Assembly: GCA_035578155.1 (NCBI GenBank)
Contig: JAPWDM010000048.1
Coordinates: 1,889,001 to 1,953,000, forward strand
From: Brachynemurus nebulosus
Lineage: Eukaryota; Arthropoda; Insecta; Neuroptera; Myrmeleontidae
DNA length: 64,000 nucleotides
Reading direction: 5' to 3'
The first letter of the stretch is position 1, and each line of letters begins with the position of its first letter. A program made the translations under genes and the position numbers. Below, in pieces: positions 45,800-58,350 of this stretch. Below the pieces are notes generated by a model. That model was given only the letters and a program-made list of their open reading frames with translations, did no database searches and had not been told where the DNA came from.

Positions 45800-47904
45800 T
45801 TTATTAATATTATTTATTTAATTTAAAATTACTTATTTAAGTAATATGTCATTGTATTACTATACAGTCTGTTTCAACGAAGGAAGAATATACAAAATTT
45901 AACATGGGAAAAAATTGTTTTGGGATCAGAGTATGCTTGTTTTTTATGGGTATCTATATATATAAAAGAGAAATACCACTGACTCATATATCACAAAATC
46001 TCCAAAATTATAATACCTACAAACTTGAAATTTGGCACGTAGGTTCATGTTGGGCCGTAGGCGCTCGCTAAGAAAGGATTTTGCAAACTTTTTTGTCTAA
46101 CCGTCAAAATTTACGAAAAACCGTAAAATATCTTTTTTTATTACTGTAAGACAGCAATCTGTGGCCAATTTATCAAAAAATTATACAATTTTTAAATTGT
46201 TGCTAAGTGTTTGGAAAAAAATAATTTTTCTAATAAATATTTCTTTAAATACCTACCACCTAAAATATTTTTATCTATGTCTACTATGAAATTACTTATT
46301 TACTGTACAAAATATAATTTTCAAAAAATTCAAATAAATGGTTTGATGAATTTTGACTAATGATACACAAACCCTTTTAAATCTCGAAATAAATAAACGT
46401 CAGTTTAAAATTGATCCCCAGGAGTCTGAAGCAATAAAAATTACACAAAATTAAATGACCAACGGTACTCCATTCCTAAAAATCTAATAAGTATGGTTGT
46501 AGACAGAAAAGTCACAAACTGTTAAATTTAGGTACCTATATTTCTGAAAAAAGAATATGCCTACGCTGGAGTCGTTTGACGAGCAGGGCAACTTTCAAAA
46601 ATTGGTTCACTGGTGGTTACGTGATACCTTATGTTCTAATATAGACTTCTAAAGTAAACGGCTGGACTTTGGAAAGTAAACGGTTGGACTCTACCAGATT
46701 TTGCTTAAATAATATTGAGATCCTGAAAAATAAAGGCTCTCTAGAATGTATGGATCTTGGACCAAATTTTGCTCAAACATTACTGAGGTCATGAAATATA
46801 CGAATGTGAAGTTGAAATGACCCCCAGGGGTGCTGGGAACCTAAAAATGGTCTAAAAAAGACGGCGAATTTTGACTAAATTTTACTTAAACATTAATATT
46901 TTGAAAAAATTAAGTGAGATTAAATTTATTGCCTAGATTTCTGGAGTAATACAAGACGCAATAAATTAATGGCTGGACGAATTAATGCAGATTCAGAAAT
47001 ATTCACTAAAACACTCAGACTTCAAAAAAGGTTCGAAATTCAAATGCTTCTAAAGTTATCAATATGGGTATCTACGGAAAGGTCTCACGGCATTAAAATT
47101 AAATACAGTAGAAACTCGACAATTCATCATGGTCGGGGCCGAAGGGGTGATAAATTACAGAAATAGACGAATTATGGAATATGTCTGAAAGTGGATAATA
47201 AAAAAAAATTAATTAAATATTTTTACTTATTTAAAGGAAGATATCCCTTTATTTTGAGTAATTCGTTGTTTAGAGGAATTTTTACAACTAGGTACGATAC
47301 ACTTTAATTTTTTTCTATTTAAATTTCAAAAGATAAGTAGAAAACCAACTACACTACGTACATTTTTTTAGGAGCGACGAATTGTTATAGAATACGATGA
47401 GTTAGAGAGTGACGAAACATCAAGTTTCCACTGTACACTATATCTATTTTAAGATCATTGGACGAGCGGAACGGAACACTAGAAGAAACTGATTTTATAA
47501 AGAAATTTAGAATATGTAATTTAAATGTAAAGTGAGTTCAAAATTAACTCCCAGCACTATCTAATAGGATTAAAATTAAACGGTTGAATTTTGACAATAT
47601 TTTACGAAAATTAAATATGCTATAGAAATATGAATATGGTTAATGTAGGGTTATTAGGCGAGAATTATGCTCAGATTTTAAAAGATCAAATTTAAATAAA
47701 CTTGGGGATCAGAATTGTCCGTGAAGACTATCAAATAAGCCCCAAATTAATTGTGATATTAAAATTGTCCCTTACGGTCTTGGTGCCCCAAGCAAGGCCT
47801 AAAATGGAAATACTCCTAAAATTACCTATTGATACGGGTATCTAAGTACATATTGGTGCGGAAATTAGCCATGCTATTGAAATATGAAGATTGTTACTTT
47901 AGAG

Positions 47905-48677
47905 CAGTGTTTTTCAACCTTTTTCATGGCGCGACCCCCCTAGTATGAAAAAATATTTGGCGACCCCCTAAAATAGAAAAATATTTCGCAACCCCTACCC
48001 TCTGCTATTTTTAACTTTTATTTTATTTTATGTTATAAATATCGAATCCGTTTATCATATTTTCAGTTAGGTGTCAATTAAATATATACGTAACAAAGAA
48101 TTTTAAACAGGCATATTTTTATATCGACATCAAAGTTGACGACTTATAGTAGCTTCTGAACGCGCGCATGACTTGTGTGAACGAGATATAGCGCGATATA
48201 ATGAGCGCTGCGTGGAGCATTAGGTGAGTAAAAGATGGCACTTTTGAATTCTTTGAATTGTAAATTCGCTTTGAATTGTGTTTAAATTTATTGAATTGAC
48301 TTGTTTGTTTAGTAGTTGCTCACTGTTTCTTATTGTTTAATATCCAAGAAGATGAGTTTCTGGAAAGACATGCACAACCGTCAACTTCAAGTTCCAATGA
48401 GAGTAATGAAACAAAAGCAAAGAAAAAGTGTCTACATGACGACAATTATTTAAAACTTGGATTTACTGTTATTGAAAATAAGCCACAGTTATTTATTTTG
48501 AAATTTTATGAAGCCAAAGTATGAAACCATCACATTAAAGTAACCTTTAATTAACCTTTTCTTTACTAAATATTATATATTTAATTAGAGTGGTTTTATT
48601 GTTAAAGTAACTGCGACCCCCTTAAAAAGTCTTCGCGACCCCCCAGGGGGTCGCGACCCACAGATTGAAAAACACTG
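47905..48677 (+). mobile_element. hAT element, internally deleted, with 8-bp duplication
   Basis: Ends are CAGTGTTTTTCAACC and GGTTGAAAAACACTG-like (right end GATTGAAAAACACTG), flanked by identical CTTTAGAG copies (47897-47904 and 48678-48685). Next to both ends are GCGACCCCC/GGGGGTCGCG blocks. This terminus is widespread among animal hAT elements. Confidence 0.92.
48333..48524 (+). pseudogene. hAT (ZBED/SCAND3-like) transposase N-terminal fragment
   Basis: A short open frame within the hAT element contains SSSNESNETKAKKK and DDNYLKLGFTVIENKPQLFI. The block Y.K.GFT.IE...PQ is typical of the N-terminus of hAT transposases that gave rise to ZBED5/SCAND3-like proteins, just where the zinc finger begins. 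The finger cysteines are not present, and the rest of the enzyme is deleted. Confidence 0.6.
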
Positions 48678-48822
48678 CTTTAGAGTCGTTTGACGAGCGT
48701 AGCCTAGGCATTATAAATAATTAATGTACAGAATTTCCGAATATCTAATTTAAAATTGATCTAATCATTTGACCAATAATTAAGATAATTTTACGTGGGT
48801 GAAACCACGGGCCACAGCTAGT

Positions 48823-49888
48823 CATTTTATATATGTATCCATAGTTAGGTAATAAAATTTTCTTTAATTGCAAAAAAATAAATTTGAAAACAAAACAACA
48901 GGTGTCCAATTTTCTACTAAGCAGTATTATTTGTTAATAAATATTTTAATATTAGATTAAGATTTATTTATAGTTATCTTCACAAATTTATTGCTATTTT
49001 CTTTTAATTACTTTTAAACATTATTTTGACGCGATATTATTTAAAGTTTTGCTAAATATTTAATAATAAAAATTTGGGGGACAGGTTTACCCACACTGTC
49101 AACTTCTCATTGGGTGTCCTTAAAGACTAGAGACTACTGTACATAAATAATTATTTTTCCATTTCGGGCAACTTCTCGCCTGGGCCCTCGATAGAGGCTT
49201 TGCCCCTTACACCATGCCGGGAGCTTCGCCTTCTGTACCTAAGGGTGGGGGCTCCACCCTTATCAAACAAATGATAACATTATTTGTTCTCAAAATATGC
49301 GAGACAAAATATATTTCAAAAACAGTTTCTTATTTCGTTTTCTTTTTTTTTCTTTTTTTTTTAAATTTTATAATAATATACTGGCGTTTTTAACATCAAG
49401 GAAGATTCTTAGGCCATTATATAATAATGTTATGGTAAAAAATCCATATAATCTATGTTATCTTAATAAAGTTAATACTGTTTTTTTACCACAAAAAACA
49501 AGCCGCTAATCCGAATTTGCTGAAAACTTTATCCTGTCTTCATTTTTTGATTACGCATCTAATGATGTCCGGAGTTGATATCATCATTTGTTCTTGAGAT
49601 ATGTGAGACGAAAAAAAATTCACGAACGAACGAACGAACGTATGCACAGACATCACGCTAAAAACGATGGATTCGGATTCTAGTGACCTTGAAACGTGGA
49701 GATATGTCAAAATTAGCGATTCGTAAAATCGGACCCATTACAATAATTTCCTATGGGAAGTTAATAAAATAAAGCACCCCTTGATCATAACAAATTTCCC
49801 TATGTTAAAATTTATATGTTCTTAGTTGCTTGAAACACCCGGTATAAATAAGCAAACATTTTCAAGATCTATTACTTTTTTTACAACG
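48823..49888. other. Repeat DNA with short GC-rich block
   Basis: A GC-rich passage (49160-49265, CTTCGCCTTCTGTACCTAAG and neighbours) and a (GAAC)n run at 49623-49640 followed by GTATGCACAGACATCACGCT belong to a dispersed repeat of a type common in insects. No gene is supported. The 70-aa frame at 49297-49509 lacks motifs. Confidence 0.5.
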
Positions 49889-50273
49889 TACCCAGTAAAC
49901 ACTGAATATAACAGTAACATAACATAGAAGTAACAATATGTAATAAGTTATATAGCAAATAGTTACACATTTGTAACATAACTACAGTGTATCGTAAAAG
50001 TAACAAAGTTATATTGCAGCTGTTACATCAGTGCAATATAACAGCAACATTACATAATAACATAAGGGCAATATAACTTGATTTGAGTTCCTGTTACATT
50101 ACAATGTTATCTCTATATTATATAACATTTGTTGCATCAATGTGATGTGTTTGTTCTATAACATTGATATATAACTTTTGTTGCACATATGCAATGTTTT
50201 TGTTACGTAACAGTGTTATATTTGTGTTATATAACATTGGTTTTATCATGTTATTTAAATGTTACATAACAGT

Positions 50274-52503
50274 CAGTGGCGGTTATTCCAGGTATGCGGG
50301 GTAGGCGCCGCCTACCCCAGCTATTTCTAAAAAACTGAAATAAATTCATAACAAGAACGTAACATTGTTTACAAAATAATTTAAATACACAATTTCAATA
50401 AGATTTACTTTGATAATATTGCACATTATTACATATATTGCATATTAGAATATACATAATTATAAAATGCATAAATATTGTAATATTGTCCGTAGAACGA
50501 ACATATACCCATTATATACACGATATACACTATACTACTATAGCATATCTATAGCCACTTTATCCAGCTATACATACAACAATATTATTCCACATGTACA
50601 CTGCACAGTTACCATACCTACGATACCTACCATGGTAGGCTCTCTGAGCAGAGCATATCCGTGTGTACTGAACCTGTATATGTTTGTATATATTATGTAG
50701 CTGTATTAGTTGTTTATAAACCCTGTTGGTACTTTCATAGAGTAGGCGATTTTTTCGGTGACTACCGTACATACGATTACAGCCGAACTAATCAAAACTT
50801 AATTTGTGTTCTAGTCATATCACGTTTTAGGGTTTTTAGCATGCTTCTTGTATACCTCTTGTAAATTTATCGTTGCTGTTCCGTTGCGGTTTGATTGTTA
50901 TTTTATTATTAACTGTCTTTTTTTAAAATGACATACTACAATAAAGTATTAAAAAACATTTTTTTAAAGGAATATTGAGGAAAAGAATTTTTTTGAGTAG
51001 GTATATTGAAGATAATTTAACTTATGCATATTTAATCCCATAAAAATATTATCGGTTTTTTACTTTTGCTGTAAAAAAAAAAAGTTAGAACCGATATTTT
51101 ATATTTTTTTAAATAAATTTGTGTTTTCTACAATTTTAATTTGTTACCTAAAGTAATTTAACTCGAAGAATTGTCAACTAGCAAAAATACGACAGCGAAG
51201 CAGAAATATTTTTGACAATAAATATTTTTTATATTATATAAACATAAATTTATTACAACAAATACAAATCTCTCGTGTAATATTAAGTGAAAAAATATGA
51301 TTTTTTCGAGTGATAGATCATTGCTAATTTATCCTTATTTTAAGGGTTGATAATTCAGAAAAAGCATTTGTACATCAGTTTTAATAAAGTTTTTTTTGAA
51401 TATTCTAGGTTAAATTGTTGTTTGATATCAAAAAAGCTTTTCTCTTGTCTATTCTCTGTGAACAAAATTGTATGGGCAACTGCTAGGTGCGAAAATTTTC
51501 CCAATGTTGCCAAAAAACATGAATGGAGTCACGCTCATATGCAAGCATGTATTTCATTGAATGTATTTGGTTTTGTAATAATTGATGCAGTAAAGAAAAT
51601 ATTTATTTCTTCAAAGCATAACAAAAAATCACTAAGGGTCTCATGAAACGCTTAACTGATGCTGTATATTTTTTGGCTATGCAAGATCTTGTATTTCGTT
51701 GACCTGACGAATTCTCAGAATTATCAAATTCAGGAATTTACATACTATTTGTAAATTTACTATTTTGATATGATGAAAAATTAAACTTTCATTTAGTTTA
51801 CTGCATTTACCTTACTTGTTTGATAATGGTCATTTAGAAAACTCACATTCGTTTTCTAGGAACATTCTAAGAATACGATGAAAGATGAAAGATGAAAGCA
51901 GTTTAAGTTAATTTATATTGAACAAAGCTTTCCTGAAATATTACAGTTAAAATCTAACGTGCTGAGTAAAATTAATTTTTTTTTTTATTTCTTAATTATT
52001 CGTTTATTAATTTTTTTTTTAAATTTCTACATGCAGTTAGTCCTTTTTATCCATCCTTGTGTTCAATGTATTTTCGCAGAAAAGTGTAAATTTAGAGCAG
52101 GGGTGGCCAACCCAAATGATCTTGCGGGCCACTTTGGAAGCACATCATAACTCCACGGGCTGCATATAAAATTATATGTTCCCATAATATATTACGTATT
52201 TTTTTTTTTTTGATACATTGGTTTTCACTACCATGGTCTTTATAAAATAAATATATTTTGTATAAGTGTGATGAATCTCACGGCCCGCGGGTTGGCCACT
52301 CCTGATAGAGTAGGAATTATTTACGTACATTACTTTACGATATTTTTTAGTAAAAGAGTATTTGTTAGTATTAGACTTTACGATATTTAGTAAAAATTCG
52401 AAAATATCATTCCGCTTTCTCTTTAGTACTTCTTTACACACTAAGTGTGGTTTATCTTTTCTGAAAGCGCATACCCAATCTTAAAGCTCACGAGCCGCCA
52501 CTG
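50274..52503. mobile_element. hAT-like element nested in TA-flanked copy 2
   Basis: Ends CAGTGGCGG and CCGCCACTG are flanked by perfect 8-bp copies of ATAACAGT (50266-50273 and 52504-52511). Near the left end is GGCGCCGCC. No transposase domain could be read in the interior; short frames there lack motifs. It contains a further small hAT-like MITE. Confidence 0.9.
52098..52304. mobile_element. 207-bp hAT-like MITE
   Basis: Ends are CAGGGGTGGCCAACC and the near-complement GGTTGGCCACTCCTG. Flanks TTAGAG (left) and ATAGAG (right) look like a diverged duplication. GCGGGCC and GGCCCGC lie inside the ends. Non-coding. Confidence 0.8.
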
Positions 52504-52981
52504 ATAACAGTGTTATATTTTTGTTATATAACATCGGTTTCATCGTGTTATATAAATGTTACATAACGTATTTATTTCAATTTTATGTCACATTTATTGA
52601 ATCGATGTGATATGTTTGTTCTATAACATTGTTATTTTTATATTACGTAACATTTCTTATATCAGTGTAATTCACATGTTACATAAGATATTTAACTCAA
52701 TTTTATATGACTTTTGTTGCGCATATGCAATGCTTCCATTATACAGATGTAACCTGTGGTTTCATCATGTTATTTAAATGTTATATAGAGTATTTATTTC
52801 AGCTTTATACTCTAATATTTTGATTAAATACTTTTGAAATTTTTAAAAACATCCCCTTTAATTGTTTTAAAAATAAAAATGTAATGAAATTTGTAACATT
52901 GCCTCTGTTTATTATTTTATAATAATATGTATTAATTCGGTAATATACTTATTGGAAAGTATGATGACTATAAAAAGAAAA

Positions 52982-53066
52982 GGTTTGGTCTAGTGGTTAA
53001 GGCAATGGAAAACTTATAAAATATGCACCTTCTGCTTATGAATCGAATCCCGCAGCAGTCAATAGG
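52982..53066 (+). other. tRNA-like (pol III A/B box) module, copy 2
   Basis: GGTTTGGTCTAGTGGTTAAG (A-box-like) is followed after about 40 bases by GAATCGAATCCCGC (B-box-like), then AGCAGTCAATA and an A-rich run. It shares both boxes and the trailing CAGTCAA with the module at 42908-42992. The arms do not make a complete cloverleaf by eye. Confidence 0.62.
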
Positions 53067-53384
53067 AATAAAAAAAAAAAAGATAAAATTAATATGTGTA
53101 CAGAACATAATATATAGGCCTATATACCTCATAGGCCTATATATTATATCTCATGTTAATAAAAAGATTCGTAACATAAAAGGTGAAAAAATATCAGTAA
53201 TTTACGTATATTCTTTTACATTTCACTTTATATAACAGTTATGTAACAGTTATATAACAGTGTTATATAACTGAGGCGGAAATAGAAACATGTATGTAAC
53301 AATCACGGTACAAACTGCAATATAAAATGTAACAGAAGTTATATTATGGTTATGTAACAACTATGTAACAGTGTTTACTGGGTA

Positions 53385-54289
53385 TAGTGTATTGTTATAC
53401 ATTGTATGTACAGTCCAATATTACCTGAGTGAGAGATATAAAGACTAATAGCGGGAGTTTAGATATAATTACTCTATATCCATCTTTATTGCAAAAGTAT
53501 TTTATCTTCTTAATATAATAAAATACGTATATCTCTTACTAAAAATATATCTTTGCTTTTTGTTGGACTTTGATACCTCAAGAATTCTGCGTTTAGTTAT
53601 AGGTTTTAACAATCGCAATACGTTTGAGTAGAACAGTGTAATGGTGGTAGGTGTCAGCCGAGAACTTTAGGCAATTAAATTTACACTAATGTAGTGTTGA
53701 TTGCCTCTGTGAGATTGAATAATTTTTGGAAACTTATCATGAGCTCAAACCCCAGGTAACGTGGTTGATGTCGCCAACTAGCGGCCGTAGCGTGAACTAT
53801 GTGAGGCCGCCATCATGATTCCGATATTGATTTCTTACAGCAAGGGTTGATTTTGTGATTACCCGAACTAAGTGGTTGTTGACAGAGAATAGCGACCAAC
53901 GAACAACGGTGAACAAGTGGTATGATGATGCTTCGCGCATCACTCACTCACTCACAATGTGACCTTAGATAGGGGCAGACGTAATTCTGTTGTGAGTCAT
54001 AACAAAGATATAAAACAATATTTAAATTAAATTTGTAAAATATTTTTATAATTATTTAAAAAATATAAAATACTTAAAATATAAAATAAATATAAAATAT
54101 TAAAATAAAACTTTTTCATTATTTCTAATACCATATTTAAACATTTATCGAATAATACAATTTTATTTCGTAATCAATAAATTGTTTCGACGCTAAACAC
54201 ACAACGGAGAGTAATTCTTCGACAGAACCCAATACCTTTGGAACTTCTATTTATATGGCATCCAATTTAGCGCTATTTCTGCGTGGGAC
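53385..54289. other. Non-coding region
   Basis: No supported gene or structured repeat. A GC-richer patch at 53755-53815 (CCAACTAGCGGCCGTAGCGT) has no open frame I can assign. Confidence 0.5.
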
Positions 54290-54363
54290 AACAAGTAACA
54301 GTGTTGGGCGCGAATTTTAAGTAATTTTAAATATAAGCTAAACCGCCGCTACTGTTACAAAAA
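54290..54363 (+). repeat. 74-bp repeat, first copy (second at 55993-56065)
   Basis: GACAACAAGTAACAGTGTTG through AACCGCCGCTACTGTTACAA is repeated almost exactly 1.7 kb downstream. The unit starts and ends with complementary AGTAACAGT / ACTGTTAC pieces, so it can fold. Confidence 0.88.
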
Positions 54364-54382
54364 CCACCGCAACTGTTACAAC

Positions 54383-54563
54383 AGCTATGACAATACGCCG
54401 CCACACTACGTCGCCGTCGTCAAAAGTATGGGGACACCCAGACCCAAAGTGTACCCATATTTTTACGGTAGTGTACTATAACATTAAGTACAGTACGGTG
54501 TCACTTGGGTCAGGGTGTTCCCATACTTTTGACGACGTAGTGTGCCGCCGTACTGTCATAGCT
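54383..54563. mobile_element. 181-bp hairpin MITE
   Basis: Arms of about 75 bp: ACACTACGTCGCCGTCGTCA, GTATGGGGACACCCAGACCC on the left, with the complement (GGGTGTTCCCATACTTTTGA and GACGTAGTGTGCCGCCG) on the right, and a centre of about 30 bp. The left arm has a 3-base insertion (GCC). Non-coding. Confidence 0.85.
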
Positions 54564-54756
54564 TTTCTACTCGTTTGGAATACCCATAACTTGCTTCACT
54601 TAAACCTTCAAAAATTTTATAATTTTTTTTTTTGCAATGATCCGCCGTTACTTACGATCAAAGTTTAGAATAATAAAAAATAAGGAGAAGTGCTGGCATA
54701 GAAATTCACTTGTTACGTAGGTGCCCGATTGTTTAAATGTGATTTGTGCTAAATTC

Positions 54757-54975
54757 CAAGCTTTTTAATAAGTGCGCCATCTTACCGACCTCAATGCGCA
54801 CTCTTACACGACCGGTCGTGTAAGACTGTATAATAAAAATCCTTTATCACAGCGTTAACTAATCATTACTAGAATAAATACAATTTATTTCTATAATATT
54901 TTGCATTATTTTTTTTTTTTTATAACCATCTAAATATGATATTAAGTGCGCCGTGTTACACGGCACTACTCTACA
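54757..54975. repeat. GTGTAAGA/TCTTACAC repeat block
   Basis: GTGCGCCATCTTACCGACCT and CTCTTACACGACCGGTCGTGTAAGAC (a 5'-CGACCGGTCG-3' palindrome at its centre) and, near 54950, GTGCGCCGTGTTACACGGCA. These are inverted relatives of the motif at 36257, 18 kb away. Confidence 0.6.
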
Positions 54976-55139
54976 AGTATTTGTTGTGTAAATGCCGTTG
55001 GAAACTATTAACCCCCAGCATTTTAGGAAGGTATAGCAAAGCTGAACTTCTTTGATGGTGCACCACCTAATTCGATTTTAATGGTCTGTGACTTTAATTT
55101 TATTAATACTGAATTACTTATTTATTGTTCGAATGGTTA

Positions 55140-55436
55140 CATCATTTTCATAATCATGTCAAAAGTTCACCAACAGCTCCAGTGTTACTACTACTTGATA
55201 ATTATAGTTTACATCGCAGTTTGTTACTTTACGATAATTTTTTTGCCGTGAAAACGGCATTAACATGTTAAGTTTACCTCCACATAGTAGCCATCACCAT
55301 CACCTTCATTCAACCTTTAGATGTTGGTTTTTTCGATCCTTTGAAGACTGCTTACAGTCAAGAATGTGATAAATGGTTAATGACACATACACTTCAGTCT
55401 GGAAAACCGTTCATTCTTTCCCAGGAAGGAGGTTAA
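55140..55436 (+). pseudogene. pogo/Tigger-type transposase relic (DDE catalytic region)
   Basis: In one frame VKSSPTAPVLLLLDNYSLH carries the second catalytic Asp (codon 55197-55199). A NGINMLSLPPHSSH block follows after a frame change, then, after another frame change at 55311, QPLDVGFFDPLKTAYSQECD and KWLMTH to a TAA at 55434-55436. The order LLDNY..H, LPPH..H.LQPLDV.FF.PLK is the signature of the DDE domain of pogo/Tigger/jerky transposases. Both flanking parts are missing, and the frame breaks make it inactive. Confidence 0.83.
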
Positions 55437-55859
55437 TCCAGTTCCGTGTTCAAAAACACCAGCACTTATACCCTTCGCCGTCTTCAATCCGCCGGTATAC
55501 CGTTCTTTGACGGCTACTGGGAAAGTATTGATTTTTTTATTCCTTCTTGGACGGAGTAATTAAACGGTATTTGTGATCCAGATTAAATATAAAATAAAAT
55601 GACCAAAATTATCAAATATTAACATAAATAATTTATTATTCAGTCAATCAGTTTATAAAAACAATTATTCGATTTCACTTATTTTAAAATATTTATAAAA
55701 TTAAATAGATTTATTTAACTCACTTCGATATACTTTTGTGTGAAAATTTTATCATATAGAATTATTTTCTTTATTACCGAGAATATGTTATAAGTGGGAA
55801 TTATATTTATTTATTTACTGCGAACTAGGTATATATTTTATAGCTGAATATAAAAAGTT

Positions 55860-55860
<1 letters not shown>

Positions 55861-55951
<91 letters not shown>
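55861..55951. repeat. (CA)n(TA)n compound microsatellite
   Basis: A short ACACAC run turns into about 80 bp of TA dinucleotides. Confidence 0.98.
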
Positions 55952-55954
<3 letters not shown>

Positions 55955-55992
55955 AAAAAGGAATATTTTAAAAACAAAATATAAATCTGTTG

Positions 55993-56065
55993 GACAACAA
56001 GTAACAGTGTTGGGCGCGAATTTTAAGTAATTTTAAATATAAGCTAAACCGCCGCTACTGTTACA
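55993..56065 (+). repeat. 74-bp repeat, second copy
   Basis: Nearly identical to 54290-54363. Flanking DNA differs on both sides, so the unit itself is the duplicated piece. Confidence 0.88.
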
Positions 56066-58350
56066 AATATCATTCCAGTGGGAATTGTGTGTTTCGCGTT
56101 AAGTGACGTGTACCGAAAAAGACATAAAATTCTGAAAAAACTTAAGTGACTGAACAGTTACAAAGTGCTCATAACAATGGAAGCACACGCTGCTGATAAT
56201 CCAAAACCGTTAACGCTCGAGTTATGACTATGAGTGTATAATACCCAACTTATAACTCAGTTACACATTACGTACTTTACGATTAATATGAAGTTGCCAA
56301 TGATCCAAAATTCAGTACATTAAAAATGCAATTTAGAACACTTGCTACGTAATATACTATTCATATTACTATAGTTTTGTTACTTTCTCAAAACGATGGA
56401 CGGTTCAAACAATATTAAATTTGTTAAATACGCATGATTGAATCGAATTGTTCCTTGAACTAATAATTTTGAATTTTTATAAAGAAACGTAAAATGTGTT
56501 TCTTTTTCCACTATTTTTTTCCACTGATTTTACAATTAGCTTTTACATACATAACTGCACAAGAACTGCAATTCAAGTTCAAATTCTTGACAAAAATCCT
56601 AGACTGATGGAACTGTTTGAAGTAAAATTCAAATTCACAGTCAAAAGAACACTGAACTATTACCAGTAAAAATAATTTATTTCTATAAGGTAGTTGGTCC
56701 GAAAAATGATTTTTTTTAAGGGATTTAACGAAACTTCTCTAGAAATTTATTTAATTCAATACTAATAACACGAGCCTATACCGAAAAAAAAAACTGACCG
56801 CCCCAATTTTGAAAAAAACGGTTTCAAAGTTTAGTAATTTTAACACGAGCTCTTATAGGAAGTTGACTTATTCACACGATTTTTTTGAATGAAATGAAAA
56901 CGTATCAAAGGAACTTGATAAAAATTATGTTATAAAATACAAAATTACAAACAATATTTTTAATAACAAATGAAAATTATTGACCGTGCCGTTTTTGAAA
57001 TATAATTTATAAACATCATTTTACAACGTTCTTACAACGCTTTTTCAACAATGCTTTTATATTGCTACGACATAAGCGCACGGAAATTAAAAAAAAAAGT
57101 GGTATACAAATATAATAACTGAAGAATCTTAATACATTATTTAGTTTTTGATAAAAGAAAATTTTTTCGCTGAGTTATACTTTTGTACCTGACTATCTCG
57201 CACCAAATACCTTAAAAGGAGCGTATTGTTATCTTTTAGCTTTTGTAACTACGCATGATTTTTACTGATTTGAACTATAAATTCGTGAAAAAAGAACAAA
57301 GCTTATTTGAATTAAGTACTAACTAAAACTTATAATTTAGACGAAACTAAAAGAAAGTTTTTTCATAGATGGAGTGACGAGGAGAAAAAGAATGTGTAAG
57401 TACATTATACTACACATTAATATAGGTATATGTGCAAATATTTATAACACACTATTTGCTTATTTTATTATATATCTTAGATTTGTAATTTAGATATAAA
57501 AAAAAAAGATTAGATCTAGTCGTAGACAAATTATGTGACTTTCTTTTAGTTACGGCTTAAGTACACTTATAACCGCGTATTTTTATAATATATATATATT
57601 TCAAAGTCGATTTACAATTTTTGTGTTCATGAGCCCAAAACAATTTTACGCTATCGCCCTTTCCGATACTTGTATAAATCGAATATATCTTATTAAAAAA
57701 TAAATTAAATTAAAGATAAAAAAATATATAACATATCTCGCGATGTTTAAACCAGATAGTATCTCAAAAATGGCTTGAGGGCAAACCTGAAACCTTATGA
57801 CCCAAAAGGGTGCCTATTTTATTTCCGGTTACCGGGAACTCGTCAACTGACATCAACTTCAAAATTTTTAATGAAACTTGGTATTTCTTCCAGTGAATAT
57901 CGATATTTATTTCGACTTAAGGTTCCTCCAAATGGTCATATCTAAATCTCGAGAAATATAAATGATTTTAAAAAATTTTTATTTCTTGAAAAAATATAAT
58001 TTTAAAATTTTTAAACTAATGTTATTAAAAAGAAATTATCGACATGAAAATGAAACTGGAGAACAAAAATATAGGCCCTACGTTGGGTCATAAGAGCCCA
58101 GCAAGTTTTAAACTTATCCTTCCAGCCCCTTTGTACGTAATATACCTGGTCAAAACACTGTCACACACTGCAAATATCATTAAAAGGAAAATATTATTTT
58201 TAGGCGGTAACCGCCCACTAAATTTTACCGTTTTGGATTCGGACTTGTAAGGCCCATTTATAAATTCGGTCCCATACGTTTCTATAAAAAAAGTAATGAC
58301 TATTATCTTGTATAAAAAACAATTCAATAAATAAATAAATCAGAAATTAA
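56066..58350. other. Intergenic region downstream of the DUF4789-like gene
   Basis: No supported gene. Passages such as CCAAATGGTCATATCTAAATCTCGAG (57928) and GGTAACCGCCCACTAAATTT (58206) look repeat-derived. The minus-strand 79-aa frame at 58088-58327 has no recognisable domain. Confidence 0.45.

Larger units (their letters stand above)
45945..48822. mobile_element. Probable non-autonomous Helentron-like element
   Basis: The left side starts near TATATATATAAAAGAGAAAT with ACTGACTCATATATCACAAA, and the right side ends GTGAAACCACGGGCCACAGC then TAGTCATTTTA. Such a pair (ACTGACTCA..ATC near the start, GGGTGAAACCACGGGC.ACAGCTAGT at the end) is a recurrent insect repeat layout often assigned to Helitron/Helentron or related elements. 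No Rep/helicase is present. A hAT MITE is inserted at 47905-48677. The superfamily call is tentative. Confidence 0.5.
49891..53382 (+). mobile_element. TA-flanked element with CCCAGTAAACACTG ends and tRNA-like module, copy 2
   Basis: Perfect inverted ends CCCAGTAAACACTG / CAGTGTTTACTGGG lie between TA at 49889-49890 and 53383-53384. The body is dense in GTTACATAAC, TATAACAGTGTTATAT and similar self-complementary units. A hAT element (50274-52503) is inserted, leaving about 1.26 kb of its own sequence, close to the 1.4 kb of copy 1. It carries the same tRNA-like module in the same relative place. Confidence 0.87.

Noticed and set aside
50467..50864. Three overlapping 67-77-aa frames on both strands
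   Set aside because: Composition follows TATACAC-like simple sequence; no domain and no splice or start context.
51347..51646. 99-aa frame in the hAT-like element, considered as a transposase remnant
   Set aside because: No recognisable hAT motif (dimerisation domain, BED finger or catalytic blocks) could be read.
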